Source: JBAWVR01 sp964583845
GTDB lineage: Bacteria; Patescibacteriota; Minisyncoccia; Phycocordibacterales; GWA1-40-21
NCBI GenBank assembly: GCA_964583845.1
Contig: CAZOXG010000016.1
Coordinates: 1 to 20,658, forward strand
Direction of reading: 5' to 3'
Length of the DNA: 20,658 bases
Both the position numbers and the translations under genes were made by a program. Below, piece by piece: positions 7,156 through 14,120 of this stretch. Each line of letters starts with the position of its first letter. The stretch's first letter is position 1. The notes below the pieces were generated by a model that saw only the letters and a program-made list of their open reading frames with translations, was not told where the DNA came from and made no database searches.

Positions 7156-8361
7156 ATGAAAGAAGAGCCACGCCAACCGCAACTTATTGATATAAGTGCC
7201 AAGTCAATTTTTAAGTTTTTACTCATTTCGGTGTTATTTATAGCGCTGTTTATTCTCCGTGATTTAGTCCTAGTTATTCTAGTGGCGATTATTTTGGCAA
7301 CCGCCATTGAACCGATCACTCTATTCTTTAAAAAGTACAGGATTGCCCGTGTTCCCGCGGTGATGATAACTTATGGCGCCTTTTTGGGTTTATTCTTTGG
7401 TGTTTTCTACTTCTTTATTCCGACAGTTTTGGACGAAACTTCAACCTTCTTATCTCAACTACCAAAATATTTAGAATCAACAAAAATTATTTCTGTTAAC
7501 GATAATCCTACTATTAGTAACTCGCAGAAAGTTGTGGCTGATTTATCAGCCGGAATTACCAGATCACAACAAGCTATTGATACCGCTATAAATAATGCCA
7601 GTGCTAACCAGAGTCAAAACACAGTTTCTGATTTAGCTAAATTGCCGTCGTCCTTAGCTGACAATGTTTTAACTCGCGGTTCTGCTTTGCGAGATTTTGT
7701 GTCTAATGTAAATAAAGCAGCTGGAACTTTTTCTGATAGTTTTATGAATACGATTAGTTTGGTATTTGGTGGTGTGACTAGTTTTATTATAATGCTTGTT
7801 TTATCCTTTTATTTAGCCGCCCAGGAGAGGGGAATCGAGAAATTTATTCGTATTGTAGCCCCACTTGATAAAGAGGAATATATTATTGACCTTTGGCAAC
7901 GTTCACAAAAGAAAATCGGTCTCTGGATGCAGGGGCAGTTATTGCTGGCGGTCCTGATCGGTGTCTTGGTGTTTTTAGGTTTAACTATTTTAGGTGTTCC
8001 AAATGCTTTGTTACTGGCCTTACTCGCTGCCGTCTTTGAGGTTATACCTTTATTTGGTCCAATCCTCTCAGCAATCCCCGGAATTTTATTTGGTTACGCT
8101 TCAGGTGGTTTTACTCTAGCGTTGTTGGTAACCGGTCTTTATATCATTATTCAGCAATTTGAAAGCCACCTGATTTATCCTTTGGTTGTTCGCAAGATTG
8201 TCGGTGTGCCGGCAATTATTGTTGTTATCTCTATGGTTATCGGTTGGGAATTGGCTGGCTTTGTTGGTTTGTTGATTTCTGTTCCGATGGTCACCGCCCT
8301 AATGGAATACTTTAACGATATTGAGAAATTTAAGATTAGAATGAGAAAAAATGTTCTCTAA
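7156..8361 (+). CDS. AI-2E family transporter (PerM/YdiK-like membrane protein)
   Basis: This integral membrane protein of 401 residues belongs to the AI-2E transporter family, whose members have been linked to export of small signals or to ion/proton antiport. The family pattern is clear: paired N-terminal helices (about 18-52 and 65-88), a soluble variable domain (about 90-190) predicted outside the membrane and rich in Ser/Asn/Gln, then a helix bundle from about 195. The conserved segments include FYLAAQERGIEKFIR, then QGQLLLAVLIGVLVFLGL, AVFEVIPLFGPILSAIPG and QQFESHLIYPLVVRKIVGVP. Family assignment is firm; the transported substrate is unknown. Its 3' end overlaps or nearly touches metG, so the two are probably one transcript. 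Confidence 0.9.
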   Translation: MKEEPRQPQLIDISAKSIFKFLLISVLFIALFILRDLVLVILVAIILATAIEPITLFFKKYRIARVPAVMITYGAFLGLFFGVFYFFIPTVLDETSTFLSQLPKYLESTKIISVNDNPTISNSQKVVADLSAGITRSQQAIDTAINNASANQSQNTVSDLAKLPSSLADNVLTRGSALRDFVSNVNKAAGTFSDSFMNTISLVFGGVTSFIIMLVLSFYLAAQERGIEKFIRIVAPLDKEEYIIDLWQRSQKKIGLWMQGQLLLAVLIGVLVFLGLTILGVPNALLLALLAAVFEVIPLFGPILSAIPGILFGYASGGFTLALLVTGLYIIIQQFESHLIYPLVVRKIVGVPAIIVVISMVIGWELAGFVGLLISVPMVTALMEYFNDIEKFKIRMRKNVL

Positions 8362-8374
8362 TATTTCAGAAATC

Positions 8375-9841
8375 ATGAACAACAAGAAAACAAATTTAAA
8401 GGGTAATTTTTATATTACGACGACTTTACCCTATGTTAATGCCGAGGCTCATTTAGGTCACGCTTTAGAGTTTGTCCGTGCTGACGCTATTGCCCGCTAC
8501 AAGAAAATTCAAGGTCATGAAGTTTTCTTTAATACTGGTACGGATGAACATGGGGTTAAAATATTTAATAAAGCTAAAGAACTTGGGGTTGAAACCCAAG
8601 CTTATGTTGATGATTATGCGGCTCGGTTTAAAGCATTGTTGCCAAAGCTTGGTATTATGCCAGAGATAAACTTTATCCGAACTTCCGATAGAAATCATAT
8701 CGAATCAGCTATAGCATTTTGGACTAAATGTAGGGAAAATGGCTACATTGAGAAAAGAAAATATTCTGTAAAATATTGTGTTGGTTGTGAATTGGAAAAG
8801 ACCGACTCCGAATTAGTGAATGGTAAATGTCCTGATCACCCCAACCGTGAGATTGAACTACTTAATGAAGAAAACTATTTCTTCAAGTTTTCGGCTTTCC
8901 AAGATCGTTTGTTAAAATTGTACAAAGACCAGCCGGATTTTGTCGTGCCAGATTTTCGTCTGAACGAAATCAAATCTTTTGTAGAACGTGGCTTGTCAGA
9001 TTTCAGTATTTCTCGTTTGAAGACTAAGATGCCGTGGGGTATAGAGGTACCAGGTGATCCCGATCAAGTGATGTACGTTTGGTTCGATGCTTTGGTAAAT
9101 TACATTTCGGCTATTGGTTGGCCGGAGGAGATGGAGAAATTTGAGAAGTGGTGGCCGGTAACTCAATACTGTGGCAAAGACAATCTACGCCAACAATCAG
9201 CGATGTGGCAGGCGATGCTAATGTCGGTGGATTTACCTTGCTCAAAGCAGGTTATTGTAAATGGTTTTGTAACTGGCGCAGGGGGTATCAAGATGAGTAA
9301 GGATTTAGGTAATGTCATTAATCCATTAGACATCATTTCAGAGTATGGAACAGAAACTTTGAGATATTTTGTCTTACGCGAATTGCATCCGTTTGAGGAC
9401 ACTCCATTTACGACCGAGGGTTTAAAGGAGGCTTACAACGCAAATCTAGCGAATGGAATAGGTAATCTAACTAGTCGGGTTTTAAAAATGGCTGACAGTT
9501 ACCAGATCTATCTTACTATGGAGGACATTGATGATGAACTCTTACGAAGTAATCCCGACGAGTATGATGAAGCCTTCAAGAATTTTAAACTTAATATCGC
9601 GATGGACTCAATCTGGAGTTTGATTCGAGAAAGTGATAGTTACATTCAAAGAGAACAACCATTTAAAAAAATAAAAATTGACCCAGAAGCTGCCTCCCTT
9701 GATCTTAAACACTTGTTAAAAAATCTGCTAACTATTGGACGTTTGATGCAACCTCTGCTACCAGAAACTTCTGCAAAAGTTATTCAAGCGGTCCGTCTGG
9801 GAAAAGCTTTGACGGAGCCATTGTTTATGAGAAAAGAATAA
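8375..9841 (+). CDS. metG: Methionyl-tRNA synthetase
   Basis: This enzyme activates methionine and charges initiator and elongator tRNA-Met. The class I signatures are HLGH (residues 26-29, the HIGH motif) and KMSKD (in GGIKMSKDLGN, the KMSKS motif with Asp in place of the last Ser). A connective-peptide insert carries CVGC and a later CPDH, which could give a partial zinc knuckle. The methionine pocket pattern FYITTTLPYVNAEAHLGHA is intact, and the helical anticodon-binding domain fills the C-terminal third (ANLANGIGNLTSRVLKM onward). At 488 residues it ends without the EMAP/Trbp111-like tRNA-binding domain found in longer bacterial enzymes. ATG 8375 is chosen because it gives the usual short lead into the catalytic core. 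ATG 8351 is an alternative that would overlap the previous gene by 11 bp. Confidence 0.95.
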   Translation: MNNKKTNLKGNFYITTTLPYVNAEAHLGHALEFVRADAIARYKKIQGHEVFFNTGTDEHGVKIFNKAKELGVETQAYVDDYAARFKALLPKLGIMPEINFIRTSDRNHIESAIAFWTKCRENGYIEKRKYSVKYCVGCELEKTDSELVNGKCPDHPNREIELLNEENYFFKFSAFQDRLLKLYKDQPDFVVPDFRLNEIKSFVERGLSDFSISRLKTKMPWGIEVPGDPDQVMYVWFDALVNYISAIGWPEEMEKFEKWWPVTQYCGKDNLRQQSAMWQAMLMSVDLPCSKQVIVNGFVTGAGGIKMSKDLGNVINPLDIISEYGTETLRYFVLRELHPFEDTPFTTEGLKEAYNANLANGIGNLTSRVLKMADSYQIYLTMEDIDDELLRSNPDEYDEAFKNFKLNIAMDSIWSLIRESDSYIQREQPFKKIKIDPEAASLDLKHLLKNLLTIGRLMQPLLPETSAKVIQAVRLGKALTEPLFMRKE

Positions 9842-9893
9842 CTTCAAGAAAAATAGTGTTGAATATAAAAATTATAAATTAATAAAAATTAAA

Positions 9894-10940
9894 ATGAAAA
9901 AAATAATAGGGATTATCGTACTAATATTGGTTGTTCTTGGTTTGGTGGTTTGGGGTGTTACAAAATCATCTTCAAATACAAATGTTGTAAAGATTGGGGT
10001 GTTGGTACCATTGAGTGGACCAACGTCATTTGTGGGAGAGATTATGAAAAAAGGCTTTGATCAAGCTCTGAATGAAATAAACGCCAACGGTAAAGTATTA
10101 GAAGTTTATTATGAGGATAATAAAAATAGTCCAAATGATGCAGTATTAGCAACAAAAAATTTGATTGAACTGAAAAAAGTTGATGTGATTATTACTTCAA
10201 CTTCTGGTTCAAGTATAGCTGTGGCGTCTTATCTCAATGGTTTGAATAAAAACATTCCTTTATTTGCAACTTTTGTTTATGCTGACATTCCATCAATCTA
10301 CAAGAATGCATTCCAGATGTTCGTATCTAATGCTTCAGAATCGGATGCTTTCAAGAATTGGAAGAGTGGAACCAAAGTTAGTAAACTAGGTATTTTGTAT
10401 CTCAATAATGAATTCGGAACTCAATTAAAAGACTCGATTGCCCAAAGTTCTGGCTTGTCATCATCTAGTGTAATCGGTGAGTCTTTTGCTATGACAGATA
10501 AAGATGTTAAAACCCAATTATTAAAATTAAAAAGTGCAGGCGTTGATACTATTTATGTAACACTACTTTCTGCTCCGGACATGTTTATCAAAGAAGCTCG
10601 TGAAATCGGTTTCAAGGGCTCTTTAGTATTTTCATCAACTATATATTTAAATGGTTGGACAAATAAGCCTGAATACGATGGTGTGTACACTTCAGTTCCA
10701 ACTTCATATAGAAACCTAGATTCTGCGCCGGCTGGAGCAATCGAACTTGGTTCAATAGTGCTTCAGACGATTAACAGCGCTATTAAGAGTGGTCCTGTTG
10801 ATAAAATGATGGACTTTTTAGCCAATCAAAAAGAAATCGTTACAAAGACTCATGGTACTTTAGTAGTTGATCCTGTAAAAAGAAGTGTTTATATCCCATT
10901 AGAAATCAAACAGCTTAAGGGGGGAAAGATTAATTATTAA
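9894..10940 (+). CDS. Type 1 periplasmic-binding protein (Leu/Ile/Val-binding-like), membrane-anchored
   Basis: This is the extracellular ligand-binding component typical of branched-chain amino acid/amide ABC importers (Peripla_BP_6 fold). After an N-terminal hydrophobic segment (about 4-22, IIGIIVLILVVLGLVVWGV) comes the hallmark KIGVLVPLSGPTSFVGE, then GFDQALNEINANG, the DNKNSPNDAVLATKNLI lobe and VDVIITSTSGSSIAVA. No lipobox cysteine or clear signal-peptidase site is present, so the hydrophobic segment may remain as an anchor. At 348 residues it is a normal length. No permease or ATPase gene lies nearby, so it is either an orphan receptor or works with a transporter encoded elsewhere. The AT-rich 52-bp gap before it and the hairpin after it suggest a single-gene unit. 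Confidence 0.85.
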   Translation: MKKIIGIIVLILVVLGLVVWGVTKSSSNTNVVKIGVLVPLSGPTSFVGEIMKKGFDQALNEINANGKVLEVYYEDNKNSPNDAVLATKNLIELKKVDVIITSTSGSSIAVASYLNGLNKNIPLFATFVYADIPSIYKNAFQMFVSNASESDAFKNWKSGTKVSKLGILYLNNEFGTQLKDSIAQSSGLSSSSVIGESFAMTDKDVKTQLLKLKSAGVDTIYVTLLSAPDMFIKEAREIGFKGSLVFSSTIYLNGWTNKPEYDGVYTSVPTSYRNLDSAPAGAIELGSIVLQTINSAIKSGPVDKMMDFLANQKEIVTKTHGTLVVDPVKRSVYIPLEIKQLKGGKINY

Positions 10941-10950
10941 GTAAGACTAT

Positions 10951-10985
10951 AATGGCTGGAATTCGCTCTGCGAATTCCAGCCATT
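10951..10985 (+). terminator. Perfect 16-bp hairpin after the binding-protein gene
   Basis: AATGGCTGGAATTCGC (10951-10966) pairs with 10970-10985 around a TCT loop. It starts 11 bp after the stop codon. The following TTATCT is a weak U-tract, so it may terminate transcription, stabilise the 3' end, or both. The TATACT array in front of tatD begins 20 bp further on. Confidence 0.65.
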
Positions 10986-10989
10986 TATC

Positions 10990-11019
10990 TTGCATTTCAT
11001 CTTCCTTATACTATATACT
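10990..11019 (+). promoter_or_regulatory. Candidate tatD promoter (TTGCAT - 18 bp - TATACT)
   Basis: TTGCAT at 10990-10995 and TATACT at 11014-11019 are separated by 18 bp. A second TATACT at 11027-11032 ends exactly seven bases before ATG 11039, which would give a leaderless tatD transcript. Which hexamer is used, if either, cannot be told from sequence. Confidence 0.4.
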
Positions 11020-11032
11020 CATACTTTATACT
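11006..11032 (+). repeat. TATACT hexamer array B, upstream of tatD
   Basis: This run of TATACT, TATATACT, CATACT and TATACT units is preceded by TCTTCC, as in array A at 15-40. The two share most of their sequence apart from unit number. It follows the hairpin at 10951-10985 and abuts tatD. Confidence 0.6.
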
Positions 11033-11038
11033 ATTTAT

Positions 11039-11968
11039 ATGGAATACATTGATATTCACTCTCATCTCAGTTTCAAGGATTACGGCCCCGAGTTGCTCGG
11101 TGTTTTGATTAATATGCGCGCCAATAACACGGCGACTATTTCAGTGGGTGGAGATTATGAAAGTTCAAAAGAATCAGTTCGTTTGGCTCAGGAAAATCCA
11201 GACATTTTTGCTTGCGTCGGCTGTCATCCCGAGGGTGATCTGGACCAAAATTTTGATGTCGCTAAATATGAAGAATTGGTAAAAATGCCAAAAGTGGTAG
11301 CAATTGGTGAGTGCGGATTGGATTATTTTCGTCTAGCCGATAAAACTTCAAACAAAAACATAACTTCTTCTGATTGTCATTCCCGCGCAGGCGGGAATCC
11401 AGGACTCTTAAATAGTCTTGATCCCAATAATGAAGACTGGATTCCCGCCTGCGCGGGAATGACAGAGGGTGATTTAATGAAACGAGAAATTTCTCGTCAA
11501 AAAGAAGTTTTTTGGGCCCATATTTCACTAGCAAAAAAATATAATAAGCCTTTAATGATTCATGTTCGCGATGCTGTAAAAAACACCTTATATCCTCAAG
11601 GTCAGGCATATAATGATGTTTTGGCCATGCTCGAAGGTCAGGGAGTTAAAGGCAATATTCATTTCTTTGCTGGTAACTGGGAGGTTGCGCAAAAATTCCT
11701 AGCGATCGGTTTTACTTTATCCTTTACTGGAGTAATTACTTTTGCTCATAGTTATGATGAGGTGATCAAGAAGACTCCACTCAATATGATAATGGCAGAA
11801 ACTGACGCTCCATATGTTGCACCAGTACCATATCGTGGGCAGAGAAATGAACCTGCTTATGTTCATAAAGTCGTCGAAAAAATCGCTGAGATTCGTGGCG
11901 AAGATATTCTCTGGGTCAAACATCAACTTTTGGAAAACTCCAAGAAATATTTTTCTATTCAAATTTAA
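11039..11968 (+). CDS. tatD: TatD-family metal-dependent hydrolase/DNase, carrying an in-frame palindromic-repeat insertion
   Basis: TatD proteins are TIM-barrel, two-metal hydrolases with 3'-5' DNase activity. The metal ligands are visible: DIHSH (residues 5-9), the Glu in AIGECGLDYF, the His in LMIHVRDA, the His in NIHFFAG and the Asp in AETDAPY. At 309 residues it is longer than the usual roughly 260, largely because residues 113-142 are encoded exactly by the 90-bp repeat at 11375-11464. This segment reads CHSRAGGNPG ... DWIPACAGMT and falls between GLDYF and QKEVF, a surface loop, so the barrel core is uninterrupted. ATG 11039 is chosen because the family starts right at IDIHSH; an upstream in-frame start at 10952 would translate the hairpin and the TATACT array. 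OMT follows after 9 bp. Confidence 0.9.
   Translation: MEYIDIHSHLSFKDYGPELLGVLINMRANNTATISVGGDYESSKESVRLAQENPDIFACVGCHPEGDLDQNFDVAKYEELVKMPKVVAIGECGLDYFRLADKTSNKNITSSDCHSRAGGNPGLLNSLDPNNEDWIPACAGMTEGDLMKREISRQKEVFWAHISLAKKYNKPLMIHVRDAVKNTLYPQGQAYNDVLAMLEGQGVKGNIHFFAGNWEVAQKFLAIGFTLSFTGVITFAHSYDEVIKKTPLNMIMAETDAPYVAPVPYRGQRNEPAYVHKVVEKIAEIRGEDILWVKHQLLENSKKYFSIQI
11375..11464. repeat. Complete palindromic element (90 bp) inside tatD
   Basis: The left arm (11375-11404) starts TGTCATTCCCGCGCAGGCGG and ends AATCCAGGA. The right arm (11435-11464) is close to its inverse, differing mainly in its first two bases. The 30-base centre is unique. Inner arms such as TTCCCGCG and CGCGGGAA are perfectly complementary across the element. 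The length is a multiple of three, the element begins at the first base of a codon, and no stop occurs in the frame used. Peptides of the type seen here (WIPA.AGMT, CHSR..GNP) turn up in predicted proteins of many bacteria that carry this repeat family. Confidence 0.88.
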
Positions 11969-11977
11969 ATTATTTTT

Positions 11978-12682
11978 ATGAAATTCTTTAGATTGATAAG
12001 AAAATTTTTTTGGTTGCGAATTCGAATTTGGAATAAAAATATTTTGGCTACTCCCCGAGTTGTTTCTTATGCGGACAAATTTGTGATAGAGACAGAAACT
12101 CAAGAGATGCGAGATTACTTGAAAGAAACTGGGAAGATGTATAGCTCTAGCATGCAAAGTCCCGTTAGTGAGGTGCGTTTCATTACTTTACTCATAAAGG
12201 CTATAAAAGCCAAGCGTGTACTAGAACTCGGTACCTTTAGAGGTTTTACTGCGGCTGAGATGGCCCAGGCCCTGCCTCCAGACGGAGAATTGATAACTTG
12301 TGAATCTAGATCCGAACATACTGAATATTCCCAAAAATGGTTCTCTAGATTAGGTCTAAATGACAAGATTAGATTAGTCCAGGGTAAAGGTGTAGAAATA
12401 TTGGAGGGTTTGATACAAGAAAAACAACACTTTGATTTAATATTTATCGATGCCAATAAAGGGGACTATAAAACTTATTTTGAACAATCTTTACAACTGA
12501 TTAAACCAGGAGGCTTAATTTTGTTGGACAACACTCTCTGGGCTTCCTTGGTAACTTACGAAAAAAGTGAAGATAAAATGGCAGACTGGATGAAGGAAAT
12601 AAACAAGATTGTTTTTAATAAGATGGGACAGAACGCTGTTATCTTACCGATCTGGGATGGTCTAACAATAGTAGTGGCTTAA
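11978..12682 (+). CDS. SAM-dependent O-methyltransferase (COMT-like, Methyltransf_3 family)
   Basis: This class I methyltransferase resembles the metal-dependent catechol/caffeoyl-CoA O-methyltransferase group. Motif I is in RVLELGTFRGFTAAEMA (about residues 79-95). The acidic residue binding SAM ribose lies in GELITCESR, the metal-binding Asp in FDLIFIDANKGDY, and LILLDNTLWASLV carries the second metal ligands (Asp-Asn). The SSMQSPVSEVRFITLL segment before motif I is the usual substrate-side lid of this family. The first 25 or so residues are basic and aromatic and could associate with the membrane. At 234 residues the size is normal. It lies 9 bp after tatD and ends with its own terminator, so tatD-OMT is a two-gene unit. 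The acceptor substrate is unknown. Confidence 0.88.
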   Translation: MKFFRLIRKFFWLRIRIWNKNILATPRVVSYADKFVIETETQEMRDYLKETGKMYSSSMQSPVSEVRFITLLIKAIKAKRVLELGTFRGFTAAEMAQALPPDGELITCESRSEHTEYSQKWFSRLGLNDKIRLVQGKGVEILEGLIQEKQHFDLIFIDANKGDYKTYFEQSLQLIKPGGLILLDNTLWASLVTYEKSEDKMADWMKEINKIVFNKMGQNAVILPIWDGLTIVVA

Positions 12683-12692
12683 TGAGGAAATT

Positions 12693-12715
12693 AACCCTTG
12701 CTTAAAGGGTTTTTT
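12693..12715 (+). terminator. Intrinsic terminator after the O-methyltransferase
   Basis: AACCCTT (12693-12699) and AAGGGTT (12705-12711) form a 7-bp stem with a five-base loop, followed by a run of T to 12715. This is the most classical terminator in the window. It separates the tatD unit from the rpsF operon. Confidence 0.8.
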
Positions 12716-12888
12716 CATGCTAGTTTATGTCTAGCCAGTTCGCTCGGACCAGTCTTCTCGCAAGAGGAGAATTATTGTGTTTTAGACACAAAATCCGGTA
12801 ACTAAGGTTAGAGTTTGTTCTAGATAACAAGTTCGCCCGTAAGATAGACTTTTGTTTGTCCCAAAGGATTATTAATAATTTTCTAATA
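12716..12888 (+). promoter_or_regulatory. Structured leader region of rpsF (candidate S6:S18 autoregulatory leader)
   Basis: This 173-bp non-coding stretch has several possible RNA stems. CTTCTC and GAGGAG enclose a GCAA (GNRA) tetraloop near 12754-12769. TGTGT and ACACA pair around TTTAG just downstream. GTTC and GGAC enclose GCTC upstream, and a longer-range GTCTA/TAGAC pairing could close all three. rpsF mRNAs in several bacterial phyla carry leaders bound by the S6-S18 protein pair, so this location is expected for one; I cannot match the published consensus by eye. A weak promoter (TTGTTC 12815, TAAGAT 12840, 19-bp spacer) would put the start site downstream of these stems, which argues against the leader idea. 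Confidence 0.35.
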
Positions 12889-13347
12889 ATGGAAAAATCA
12901 GAAAAGATGGAGGTGTATGAGATTGGTTATCATATCGTCTCTTCAGTGCCAGAGGAAAATCTCGCTACTGAAGTCGGTAAAATAATGGATCTTATCAAGG
13001 GTGCAGAGATTATCTCTGAAGAGGCTCCGAAATTAACCGACTTGGCTTATACTATTGCCAAGCAGGTGGGAGGACTTCGCCGTAAGTTTGATAAAGCTTA
13101 CTTCGGTTGGGTTAAGTTTGAAATGGATAATAAGGATATCGCCGCTGTTAAAAAAAGTTTGGATGCAAACGAAAATGTCTTACGTTTTCTTTTGATCAAA
13201 ACTGTTCGTGAAAATACTCTTTATGGTTCAAAACTTGTCGCTGCTGAAGAGGTAGCCAAGAAGAAAGCTACTGTGAAGAAAGAGGAGAAAGCTCCAGCTA
13301 GTCAGGAAGAAATCGATAAGTCTATTGATGAACTTATCAAGGAGTAA
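12889..13347 (+). CDS. rpsF: 30S ribosomal protein bS6
   Basis: S6 binds 16S rRNA with S18 on the platform of the 30S subunit. The core is recognisable: MEVYEIGYHIVSS at the first strand, then VGKIMDLIKGAEIISEE, LAYTIAKQVGGLRRKFDKAYFG and VLRFLLIKTVREN. A Lys/Glu-rich tail from about residue 120 (KKKATVKKEEKAPASQ, then an acidic end) extends beyond the roughly 95-residue core, as in many bacterial S6 proteins. ATG 12889 is chosen; ATG 12907 aligns even more closely with the typical N-terminus, and an in-frame TTG at 12856 is unlikely because the added residues look non-coding. No Shine-Dalgarno sequence is present. It leads the rpsF-ssb-rpsR cluster. Confidence 0.92.
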   Translation: MEKSEKMEVYEIGYHIVSSVPEENLATEVGKIMDLIKGAEIISEEAPKLTDLAYTIAKQVGGLRRKFDKAYFGWVKFEMDNKDIAAVKKSLDANENVLRFLLIKTVRENTLYGSKLVAAEEVAKKKATVKKEEKAPASQEEIDKSIDELIKE

Positions 13348-13374
13348 TTATTAAAAGTAATTTTTAAATCTTCT

Positions 13375-13839
13375 ATGTACCTCAATAAAGTAATGCTATT
13401 CGGTAATTTGACCAGAGATCCAGAGCTTAAGGCTTTGCCATCTGGAATCAAAGTCTGTTCATTTAGTTTGGCTACCAACCGTACCTACAAGGATAAGGAT
13501 GGTGCTAAAAAAGATCAAACCGATTTTCATAATATTGTCGCTTTCGGCAAACAAGCTGAATTGATCGCTCAATATTTAAAGAAAGGCCGCAGTATTTTTG
13601 CGGAAGGTCGTCTGACAACTCGTTCTTGGGATGATCAGGCCGGCGTGAAGCATTATCGTACCGAGGTGATTATTGAAAACTTTCAGTTTGGTCCAAGTAG
13701 TGATCGCCCAACGGGATCATTTGGTGGTGGGGAAGCTACGGCTTCTAAAGCCCCGGCCAAAGCCGAAAGTAAGTCTGACACCATGGATACAATTGAGTAC
13801 CCAACGGAAGAAATAAATCCCGAAGATATTCCTTTTTAA
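13375..13839 (+). CDS. ssb: Single-stranded DNA-binding protein
   Basis: SSB coats single-stranded DNA in replication and repair and recruits partners through its C-terminal tip. The OB fold spans about residues 1-108: MYLNKVMLFGNLTRDPELK, CSFSLATNRTYKD, DFHNIVAFGKQAELIAQYLKKG, then SIFAEGRLTTRSWDD. A flexible Gly/Ala/Ser-rich linker follows, then the acidic tip ending EDIPF, matching the canonical DDIPF. At 154 residues the length is typical. It lies 27 bp after rpsF, the standard gene order, and SSB is the natural partner of the RecO and RecA encoded in the same window. Right after the stop come a small hairpin and a solo repeat arm, which separate it from rpsR. Confidence 0.96.
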   Translation: MYLNKVMLFGNLTRDPELKALPSGIKVCSFSLATNRTYKDKDGAKKDQTDFHNIVAFGKQAELIAQYLKKGRSIFAEGRLTTRSWDDQAGVKHYRTEVIIENFQFGPSSDRPTGSFGGGEATASKAPAKAESKSDTMDTIEYPTEEINPEDIPF

Positions 13840-13841
13840 AT

Positions 13842-13859
13842 CGACTATTCATATAGTCG
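13842..13859 (+). other. Small hairpin after ssb
   Basis: CGACTAT (13842-13848) pairs with ATAGTCG (13853-13859) around TCAT, immediately after the ssb stop. There is no T-run after it, so it is more likely an mRNA 3' or processing structure than a terminator. Its right side overlaps the first bases of the solo repeat arm at 13855. Confidence 0.4.
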
Positions 13860-13884
13860 TCCTCGCGAAAGCGGGGATCCAGGA
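13855..13884. repeat. Solo arm of the palindromic element between ssb and rpsR
   Basis: The 30 bases align along their whole length with the arms at 4113 and 11375: a GTCGTCC start, CGCGAAAGCGGGGATCC, and an AGGA end. No opposite-facing arm is found before rpsR, so this is a half element. It sits inside the rpsF-ssb-rpsR cluster. Confidence 0.75.
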
Positions 13885-13907
13885 TGTCAAACCGCTTAAT
13901 AACAAAT

Positions 13908-13913
13908 TAAAAT
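13908..13913 (+). promoter_or_regulatory. Candidate -10 (TAAAAT) at leaderless spacing before rpsR
   Basis: TAAAAT matches the -10 consensus at five of six positions and ends exactly seven bases before ATG 13920. No -35 element is apparent at 16-18 bp. If real, it would give rpsR its own leaderless transcript in addition to read-through from ssb. Confidence 0.35.
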
Positions 13914-13919
13914 TATATT

Positions 13920-14120
13920 ATGAAACAGTGCTATTTTTCTCAAAATAACATCAAGAATGTGGACTACAAGGATATTGATATTCTAAAAAAATTCATCAAT
14001 CCCCACGCTCGTATTATGTCTGGAACTAGAACCGGTGTTTGCTCCAAATCACAACGTCAGTTGTCTGAAGCAATCAAACGCGCTCGTTACATGGCTTTAT
14101 TGCCATTTGTCTCCCGATAA
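13920..14120 (+). CDS. rpsR: 30S ribosomal protein bS18
   Basis: S18 pairs with S6 on the 30S platform. The sequence follows the family end to end: KQCYFSQNNIKNVDYKDIDILKKFI, then MSGTRTG, then the RNA-binding end SEAIKRARYMALLPFV. It is short (66 residues), beginning directly at the CYF segment. The second cysteine of the CxxC seen in some S18 proteins is replaced, so no zinc site is expected. It is normally followed by rplI (L9), but here it is followed by hairpins and a convergent gene. Loss of L9 has been reported in some Candidate Phyla Radiation lineages; absence here only shows that it is not in its usual place. Confidence 0.95.
   Translation: MKQCYFSQNNIKNVDYKDIDILKKFINPHARIMSGTRTGVCSKSQRQLSEAIKRARYMALLPFVSR

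Noticed and set aside
10952..11038. N-terminal extension of tatD from an upstream in-frame ATG
   Set aside because: It would translate a perfect hairpin and the TATACT array, and the family N-terminus aligns at ATG 11039 right before the metal-binding HSH.
12854..12862. Shared GTTTGTCCC / GGGACAAAC between the rpsF leader and the 20133 leader (20010-20018)
   Set aside because: A nine-base complementary match in a 20-kb window is easily explained by chance, and the surrounding sequences do not align.
12856..12888. rpsF start at an upstream TTG
   Set aside because: The 11 added residues come from AT-rich leader sequence and do not resemble S6.
12716..12888. A tRNA gene before rpsF, suggested by GTTCG-like words
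   Set aside because: No acceptor stem, anticodon arm or CCA-adjacent pairing could be assembled.
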